Source: Posidonia oceanica | Taxonomy: Eukaryota; Streptophyta; Magnoliopsida; Alismatales; Posidoniaceae | DNA length: 64,000 nt | Direction of reading: 5' to 3' | NCBI GenBank assembly: GCA_037176725.1 | Contig: JAZBRS010000057.1 | Location: 83,845,501 to 83,909,500 of the forward strand | Part shown: one piece after another, positions 56,354 through 64,000 of the stretch | How the letters are laid out: each line of letters starts with the position of its first letter | How positions within the stretch are numbered: position 1 is the first letter of the stretch | The notes under the pieces: generated by a model | Seen by the model: the letters and a program-made list of their open reading frames with translations, nothing else | Told to the model about the DNA's origin: nothing | The model's database searches: none | Translations under genes and position numbers: made by a program

Positions 56354-57180
56354 GGCTGTAGACGGGATGATGCGCCAAGTTACTGTATCATCAATCATCT
56401 TTTCCAGCCATTCATACTCTTCGCAGATAGTCTTGATGGTCCTGGCGTGGCTGCTGCTGCAGTATGTCTCAAAAGTTGTCCTCTGCAGGTGCAGGATGTA
56501 TGCCCCTAGGTGTCCCGCTAGCCACACCTGCACTAGGGCCCCGTAGCCATGAAAGTTACGGCAGCGGTAGGAGATGCAGTCCAGTCCGCGGTATGTCTCT
56601 GCTAGAACCATGGGAGCTAAGTCAATTTGCCGAGTCACCATAGCAAGTGCAATCTCGGTGACTTTGATCGTGACCGTCATCCGACCGTGGCTGAATACAA
56701 GCTCACCTAAGAAGCGAGTAACGAAACCCTGAAGCCACAACTCATCTTTGAGCTCAGCGTGCTTCTTGGCGACCTCGTCAAAGTATGCCAGGCTGAGCAT
56801 GGGCTCGAGCCCACTGGTGCAGATCAGCTTTTTTCTGGCACTCCTCAGTTAAGAGCCCAGTCAGCAGCTGTAGGGCTGTAATATATCTGTCTCGCCTCAT
56901 GAACACGGCAGGTCCCATTAGCTTGGAGAAGCCGCAGATCTGGCGCACTTCCTCCAGCGTGGGGGTTAGCTCTACCTTGCCGAAACGGAAGACATGGTGT
57001 GCGGGTTTCAAGAATCTCGTCGCAGCACACAGAAGATGCCGGCTCACCTCTACATCGACTGCCTTCAGAAGCTTGGACGGGAGGCCCTACAGGCACAGCA
57101 TCTCACGGTCACCCTTGGTGAGTTGGCGAATCCATTCGTGGAGAGTCCCAGAGCAATGAGTGGGGGTCACCAAAGTAGGG
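56354..57180 (-). pseudogene. DUF7745-like ORF of element C, N-terminal part
   Basis: It reads from TPTHCSGTLHEWIRQLTKGD through MSRHLLCAATRFLKPAHHVF, FRFGKVELTPTLEEV and MVLAETYRGLDCISYRCRNF to TVTWRIIPSTA, where B cuts it. The pattern (a core with PTLEE, then VLAETYRGL and a helical VQVWLAGHL) resembles DUF7745 / PMD-related proteins found downstream of pol in plant gypsy elements; this family call is from memory. One stop (near 57090) and a frameshift near 56820 are present. The function is unknown. Confidence 0.6.
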
Positions 57181-58800
57181 AAACCCATTACGCAGAAGAA
57201 GATGTGGGCAATTGGTGTGGAGTCTCTGAGTACCTACGTAGGGAGAAGTCGCACGAAAGGCACTCTTGTCCTCGTCCGTGTGGAGTAAGGAAGCAAGGGA
57301 AGGGGGCTTCGTCCATCTAGAGCGAAGTCACAAAAGGTAGGTACGCTTGTCCTTGTCCTGCACAGAGCAAGGGAGCAAGCGGAAAGAGACTTCGTCCGCC
57401 TAGGGCGAAGTTGCATAGAGATTAGGGGCGGTGCCTGACTGCGCAGGCCCGACAGCTCGCAAGGAGTCCCGAGGTGCCAAGGTTGTCCTACTACCTCTGA
57501 AGTGATTGCTCTGTTTCTGATTACTGATGCACCCCCTGAGCTGCTGCACTGACAATGATAGACTACTCTGAGGCTTGGAGGCGGTCAACCTGCCTTGGCA
57601 GAGGTACTATCCCAGCGTCGAGCTGAGCCTTGCAGAGTGGGAGGAAAAAGGCAGAAGGAATGATTTGATAGTAGATAGATGCCTGCATGATCTATACTAA
57701 ACCTATTACCCTCAGCTTTTGAAGTGCTTGATGCCTGCTACAAAGGAAAGGAGCAGTCTCTGATTCACCAGACTCTACCCAGATTGCTAACTGCTTGTGG
57801 CACTCTAGGACGGGATATTGATGGTGCTTGGGTGGTGGTATAGTGAGGACAGGCTCCATGCCAAACTCTCAAGGACCTACACCTACTCTTTTCATTTTTC
57901 TTGTTTCTTTTGCTCCCACATAGGTGTGCAGGTTTCCCCTACCCCTGGCTTGGAGGTAGTGGGCACCAGGTTTGAGGCTGGGGAGCTGCTTGCTAAGGAA
58001 GAGTGACTAGGCCCCATGGGATTTGTGTATTTCCTAGGCGCCAACTTTAGTTCTTCCCTAAGATAGGTAAAAGGGGACAGGATCACGCTACTTGCCTTTA
58101 TTTCTGAGGCTGACTTTTGTCTTTGCCCTTTTTTGTTTTGTTGTTTTTTTTGCTGTTGTTTTTTTTTCTCTCTTTTTTTTTCTTCTCTTTTGTTTGGCTC
58201 GCAAGCTTCCGTTGTCCCTAGCTTAGAGGTAATGGACACCTGATTTTGAGATGGGGGGCTAGGCCTTGCAAGGCTTGCAGATTTCCAGGTGCTAAGTCTG
58301 GATCCTCTCCAAAGCAATTCGAAGGGATAAGGTTGTGTTGCACACCTCTATCTCTGGGGCAGACTTCTGTCTTCGCCTTCTATTCCCTTTTCTTTTGTAC
58401 CTAGGCTTAGACATGTGTGTTTTGCTCACACTCTCTCACATCCTAGGATTTTATCTACCTCTGGAGGTGTAAGTCTGAGAGGGGTTTGGACATTTCGTCT
58501 GCCTCACTCGATGGTGGCTCTCTCACTAGTTAGGACATCTAAGTAGTGTCAGGTGAGGTAGAGGATACTCTTTCCAGAGCAGGCAAGCATCTCCGATTTT
58601 CGTCATCGAGCTATGATAGTAATGCACATGATATATTTACATCTCTCTTTCTCTTGTTTTTTTTTTTTTTTTTGCTGACAAAAATAAACATGACTAAAAT
58701 GCATGTGAGAGTAGATGCAAGAAGTGGGAGAGAGAGGACTCTGCAAGATAACCGCGACAAGCTACTGGTAGTACTGCTTGAGGTAGCATGCGTTGACCGG
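57181..58800 (-). repeat. Spacer of element C between integrase and its extra ORF
   Basis: Noncoding with two local duplications: an 83-bp unit twice at about 57250-57420 (CTTGTCCTCGTCC ... GCGAAGT) and a unit of about 270 bp twice at 57920-58400 (CTTGGAGGTAGTGGGCACC versus CTTAGAGGTAATGGACACC). A run of 15 T is at 58659. Confidence 0.6.
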
Positions 58801-59773
58801 CTCTGATTATTCAACCTGGTCCATGTCCTCAAGGACTGCTACGTCGTCGGAGAAGACCCGCTTGATCAGAAAGGGGCAGCGCCAGTTGGGCCAGAATTTG
58901 CCTCGACCGTTTGAGAGATGGATGGCTCGAAGGACCATATCTCCTGGATGGAAGCTTCTGGGCCTAACCTTCTTCAGGTATGCTCTGGTCGAACGCTTCT
59001 GGTAACACTAAGCATGATGCATGGCCTGTAGCCTATGCTCATCAATCAGGTTCAGCTAGATGCGATGGTCTTCGACCCATTCTGCTTCTTCTAGCTCAGC
59101 TTCTCATAGGATCCGCAGCGAGGGGATCTCTACTTCAACAGGCAGCACTGTCTCCATGCCGTACACTAGCGAGTACAGGGTTGCTCCTGTCGAGGTCCGG
59201 ATAGATGTCCTGTACGCCCAGAGTGCGTACGGAAGCTTGTCATGCCAATCCTTGTGAGTCTCTACCATCTTTTTCAAGATCTTGACAAGGTTCTTATTGG
59301 TAGACTCTACTGCGCTGTTCATTTGTGGCCGATAAGGAGAGGATCGGTGATGTTTGATGTTGAAGCTCTGCAGATAGTCTTCAATCCTCTTGGCTATGAA
59401 GTTTGAGCCATTATCAGAGATGAACGTGTGCGGGACCCCATACCGGGCTACGATGTTGTTTCTAATGAACTTTTCTATAGCCGCGGTAGTTACTGTCTTG
59501 TAGGAGCCTGCTTCCACCCACTTGGTAAAGTAGTCGATCGCTACCAGAATGTAGCGATGACCGTTGGAGGTTGCTGGGTGTATGGCGCCGATGACATCGA
59601 TCCCTTAGGTGGAGAAAGGCCATGGCGAAGACATGCTTTGCAATTCCTATGGGGGAGCATGTATGAAATTCCCATGGATTTGGCAACTATGGCACCTGCA
59701 CACAAACTGGCAGCAGTCTGCCTCCATGGTTGACCAGAAGTAGCCTTGGAGTATAATCTTCTTGGCTAGCAAC
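58801..59773 (-). pseudogene. pol: Integrase of element C, truncated by LTR D
   Basis: CCQFVCRCHSCQ (zinc-binding end) at about 59690-59740, GIDVIGAI and ISDNGSNF (catalytic Asp), and AVESTNK with Glu, so the DDE positions are present. Then DWHDKLPYALWAYRTSIRTS and GMETVLPVEVEIPSLRIL. The C-terminal part runs to about 58810 with stops and frame changes. The N-terminal part and the rest of pol are cut off by LTR D at 59774. Confidence 0.88.
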
Positions 59774-62700
59774 TGTAGCGATCCCGATCGGAATCAGGCT
59801 CGCTAATATCTAGCGGCGATTGGATCCGAGGAAGGGGCTCGACTCGAAAACACTTGAAATCGAGGAGGAAAAGGAAAGATAAGACAAATCAGAGTCGCCA
59901 CCATGTCTATTAACGGGAGACAAGGAAAATCGGGGAAATGCGTGAATTAACGCGCAAAACCGAGCAATAAATGCAAAGCAAAGCAATGCAAAGGAAAACA
60001 AATGCAAGCAAATGCAAATGAGATGACTCTAGCCTAGGATAAGGGCAGTACGGTCATAGCGGGCCAAAAGACAGGGTAAGGACTCCTGTTACGTGCGGGG
60101 AAGGTGTTAGGCACCCCCGACACGCCCGAGAATCGGTCTTTCTAGGCTTACGCTCGCATACGCGGGGAAATGCAGGATTGAATGCCTATGTGCCTATAAA
60201 TGCCTAAATGAATGCTCAAGGTGTGCTCTAAGTGGAGAGAAACAAAGCGAGGAAGTAAACGTGCTCTCTAAATGCTCAGCTACGCTGTCTGTGTTCCGAA
60301 CTAGGCGAAACCTAGCTCGTGAGAACTCCAGGCAGTAAGCATCATAGCCCTACATGCAAATGCAGGCGAGAAAGCAAAACAACGAGGAAACCATGCAATG
60401 CAATCGGCATGCAAGGGAAAGCGGCGTAAAACACGCAAAACGGGGTGAGAAAACAGAAAGGCACGCAAAACGGAGCGAAAGAATAAAACCGGCACGCAAA
60501 ACGAACGAGAAAACAAGACAGCGCGCAAAACAAGACAAAAAACAGAAGGGCACGCAAAACGGTGCGAGAAAACAGAAAGGCACGCAAAACGGGGCGAGAG
60601 AATAAAACCGGCATGCAAAACGAACGAGAAAGCAAGACAGCGCGCAAAACAAGACAAGAAACAGAAGGGCACGCAAAACGGTGCTAAAACGAGAGCGGGC
60701 ACGCGAAACGGTGCCAAAACAGCGAAGCAAAAACCTTGGAAAAGCCATGCGAATGCAAGGATGCAGAAAAGATCAGAAGAAGCCAAAGGGGAGGCAAAAC
60801 AACGTGTGTGTAAGAACAGACGTTGTTCAGGACCACCCAGTGTAGGTGTGAAGACCTACGGAGGGGAGAGTGTGCAGACGGAGGGATTTCCACCTCTTAG
60901 CGACTGTTTCCCACTGAACTGTTCCACGGTGTGTCTCGCATGCTGCCCAAAGCTCGCGATGCGATCGGATCGTGGAAAAGGGGGAAGAAAGTCACATTAA
61001 GTGGCAAATCCAGGGAAAACGCAACACAAAACACACGTAGAAACGCGAAACGAGGATCTGAATAAACAAGCAGAAAGGGGAAGTCCTATTCTACATGCTC
61101 AAAGAGACAGAAAGCCAAAACGAGGAAAACTGTGCAAATGGCATGCAAATGAATGCAATGCAGGGGTTCAGGAGGACATACCTGGAGATCCGGGAGCCTG
61201 ATCTGAAATCTGTCTGGTCCATGCTGAAGAGCGCTTCGCTGTGGTCGCCTGGGCAGCTTACTTGAGAAGATCCAACGGCCGGATTGAAAGATAACGCAGC
61301 TTCAAGGCATAAGGGCCAGAACAGGGGAGAAGAACAAATCTAGGTGTTCAGGAGGTCCTAGGGATGTGCAAAAAGGTCCTCCCAGGTGAAGGGGAGCTAG
61401 AAGTGCTTAGTGTATGCAAAAGGATGCTAATATGCAAGACTAAATGAATGCAGGATGCATGCAAAAGCAAGAAAAGGGAAGGAGAAGAAACTGGAAAAAT
61501 CAGGATTTCAGAAGACATTTTGAAAAAGAAAGGGGCTAAAAATGCAAATTTTCCAGAAAACAGGGGTTCACAGGAAAGGGTTTTGAAAACAAGAGAGAGC
61601 TGGGCTTCATTTTGCAAAAACTAGGCTCGGGAAGTTGTTTTAAAAAGAGGGTATGCCTTAGGAGAGGTTTTGAAACCAAAAAGAGGTCAGAGTGCAATTT
61701 TGAGAAAACTAGGGTCTAAAATGCAAATTTTCCAGAAAACAGGGTTCTGGGGAGTCCGGGAATACTAGTGGAAGGTCTTTATGGAATTTGGTAGGCATAG
61801 GAGCTAGAATGCAACCTAGGGGCAAAATGGTCTTTTCACATGATTTTTTTAAAAAGATGCAAGGACCTATGTGTGATTTTAAAATCATGCAGGGGTCAAA
61901 TATGCAATTTTATATGGTAAATATGCTCTGAAAACACTGAAGAGGACTGATGTGCAATTTCTGGAAAAGACAGGGGCCAAAATGCAATGTAGTAAGCAAA
62001 AATGCATAGAAAACAGTTACTGTCCATTTAAAATGGACCTAAATGCAAATATGCAAGACTAGAAGGTGAAATATGCAATGCAGTATGCAAAATAAGAAAA
62101 TAAACCCTAAGTTCTACAGTGCAATGGATTTACATGCAAAAACAGAAATACGCAGGGACCTAGAATGCAATGCAGTATGGTAAAATATATGCAAATAAAT
62201 TAACTGATTTAGTGCAGGACTTAAGTGCAAAAATTGAAAACAGAGGGACTAAACTACAAAATTAAATAACAGCACAGCACAGTAAATGGACCAACTTGCA
62301 AATACTGAAAACCATAAACAGATCATGCAATTTAATATGATTTTGATTTAAAAACACAGCAGATTAAATGAAATAAGGACTGGAATGTAAAATGACAGAA
62401 ACTTAAACCAAATATGCAATATTTACCTAAAAACTTTAGCTAGAACAAAATAAAAGCACAGTAAAAACTCCGGCGCCATGGGCACTGTAGCAGCAAGCTG
62501 CCAGCGCCCATGAACGCCGGCACAGGGAGCTTGGAGACGTGCAGACCGGCGGAGGTGCTGCTCCTGGGGCCGACGGAGGCAGGGCGACGATCGGCGAGGG
62601 ACGACGGTGCCTGGAACGCGCCGGAACGCTCACCGGAGGTCTGCAGGACTTCTGGAACTCGGTCCGGCCACTCGACGCAGCGGAGCTGCGTTCTGAAGAC

Positions 62701-64000
62701 CGGAGGAGTCTCCTGCCGTCTGTGCGGAGCTCCGGGGATCGCCGGGGTCGAGTTTCGCTGGCTGGTGCGTCGTGATGCTTGGAGAACGTCGCCGGAGAAG
62801 AAGGGTCTGACCGGAGCTTGACTCGGAGCAGGAAGGCTGGAAAGACTATCCTAGAGGGCAGGGAAGCAAGAGGGAAGGAAGAGGAAGCTAAGGGAAGCAA
62901 GATTTACCTTTTTCCGCGTCTGAGTCGTCCCCCCGACGTCAGCGGTTCCAGAACTGGTCGGCGGAGATCGTCCGGTCGCAGCAGTGGTCCTCAGGCGCTC
63001 GCGGAGATTGGGATCTACTCAGGGGGTGCTTCTGGTGCTTCCTGGGCGATCGGACGCGAGCTTCGAAGCTCGGAGAGGAATCCGGCGTTTTTGGGTTCAG
63101 CGATGACAGCCGGAGACCGGGGAGGGTGTTTGCTGCTCCTCAGGCTGGATGGAGTGCTCCGGGGGATTGCTGGAGGTCTGGGGAAGGGTTCTGGGCGGTC
63201 GAATTGGGTTTCTGGAGAGCATAGGTGGAGATTGAAGGTCGGGTCGGTTTCTGATCAGTGGGTGAAGCAACTGTTTGTGGTGGCGTTTGGAATCTGTGGT
63301 GAGGGAAAGGGCTGAAGATCAGGTGGCCTGGAAAGGTGAAGTGCAGGTGAGTGTCGGGGAAGGATTTGGGGAGATGCGGTGGACTGTGGTGAAGGCAATT
63401 TCAGGAGGGAAGGTGTTGGGTTGCAGTTGGTTTCGGTGGTGGAAGTTCGGGTGAATTCGGGGTGTTCTGGGTGGTGAAAGGCCGGGAAATGGTGGAGGAA
63501 GGCTGCTGGGTTTCTGGGTGAACTTGGGGGATGAAATGCAAGAGAATGGATGGCTGGAACGGGCTTGGTTTCTGGAGAAGAAAAGAGGGAGTCTGCTGCT
63601 GAAAATCAGGGGGAGAAGAAGGAGATTTCGGTGAGAATTCTCTGGATTTCTCTCGCTCTCTCTCTCGGATGGCAAAAGGCGATCGAAGGAGGTGGAAAGC
63701 TGAGGCTTTATCAGCTGCTCTCCGGCTTGCTCGCGCGCTCTGGAATTCGAATTCCACCGGCGCGATCCACTGCTGCTGAGGGAGACAAGCAGCCGGCGAG
63801 ACGACAGGCAATTAAAGCCTCCCGGAAAAGGTGCTGAGATGGAGGAGTCGGCGAGCTGCTGTAGATTGAAAGGATTGAGCTTCAAATTTAAACGAGGAGG
63901 GAAGGCTGTAGCAGCAGCTCGCGGGAGAAAACTGGTGGAAGAGAAAAAAAACAGAAGGTTGGAGGAGGAAGAAGGAGGGTGGAGAAGGCAGGCGGGCCGG
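59774..64000 (-). repeat. LTR D, 3' part; continues beyond the window
   Basis: Minus-strand LTR ending at 59774 (TGTAGCGATCCCGATCGG on plus), the counterpart of the end of S1 (CCGATCGG at 18730). TGGCGACTC is at 59892-59900; conserved blocks at about 60042-60165 and 60262-60365; the minisatellite at 60420-60720; the ATGCAA-motif region at 61400-62440; the GC-rich block at 62460-63900. The LTR start is outside, so solo versus full element cannot be decided. The bases before it are GCAAC. Confidence 0.85.
60420..60720 (-). repeat. 30-bp minisatellite in LTR D
   Basis: About ten units of GCACGCAAAACGG plus a GAGAAAACAGAAAGG-type spacer, the inverse of the S1 array but shorter. A larger unit (60497-60560 versus 60617-60680) is also repeated. 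Confidence 0.88.

Noticed and set aside
62436..63885. ORFs of 136-188 aa in LTR D
   Set aside because: Lie in the GC-rich LTR block, open on both strands, with Pro/Ser/Arg-rich sequence typical of chance ORFs.

Overview
The window is nuclear DNA of a flowering plant with a repeat-rich genome. It is made almost entirely of nested long terminal repeat (LTR) retrotransposons of the Ty3/gypsy order, and no independent host gene is supported. The lineage is Tat/Ogre-like: very long LTRs, mostly starting TGTAGACACCCCATTTT or TGTAGATATC, a tRNA-Arg-type primer binding site, a reverse transcriptase followed by two RNase H domains, and extra plant ORFs downstream of integrase. The species cannot be named from the sequence.

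Layout. 1-1819 is the 3' noncoding tail of a Tat-type element. 1820-3961 is LTR G, followed by its primer binding site and a stub of internal DNA. 4672 to about 7930 is the 5' part of LTR F. Element H (minus strand) follows; most of it is its LTR (8077-8493 plus 27383-29167). H is split by solo LTR E (8494-27377, target duplication CCACT). E is split by element A (10557-25873, plus strand, LTR pair, target duplication CCGAC/CCGAT). A is split by solo LTR S1 (12852-18796, duplication CCCAC). H is also interrupted by element C (minus strand), which starts with its 3' LTR at 29306-32675 and runs to 59773, where LTR D enters and continues past the window end. C is split by B (35872-56353, duplication GGCTG), and B carries solo LTR S2 (45530-51095, duplication GTAAC) inside its protease gene.

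Coding content. A keeps only a broken gag and has no pol, so it looks non-autonomous. B carries gag, two aspartic protease-like domains, reverse transcriptase, RNase H, a second RNase H and integrase, all broken by stops and frameshifts. Downstream, in the same orientation, lies a plant mobile domain (PMD) gene with at least six exons and five short GT-AG introns. C keeps an integrase and a DUF7745-like ORF that B interrupts.

The most unusual items are: the intron-containing PMD gene in B; a perfect 48-bp direct repeat that flanks the body of B and joins two complementary LTR halves; an array of about 40 co-varying GATAAG hairpins in the 3' region of C; seven double-hairpin TTGGACGC modules in the LTR of C; LTR blocks conserved across otherwise divergent LTRs, including a PBS-like TGGCGACTC inside the LTR; and a second protease-like domain in B. 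All boundaries were read by eye, with no alignment or database search.
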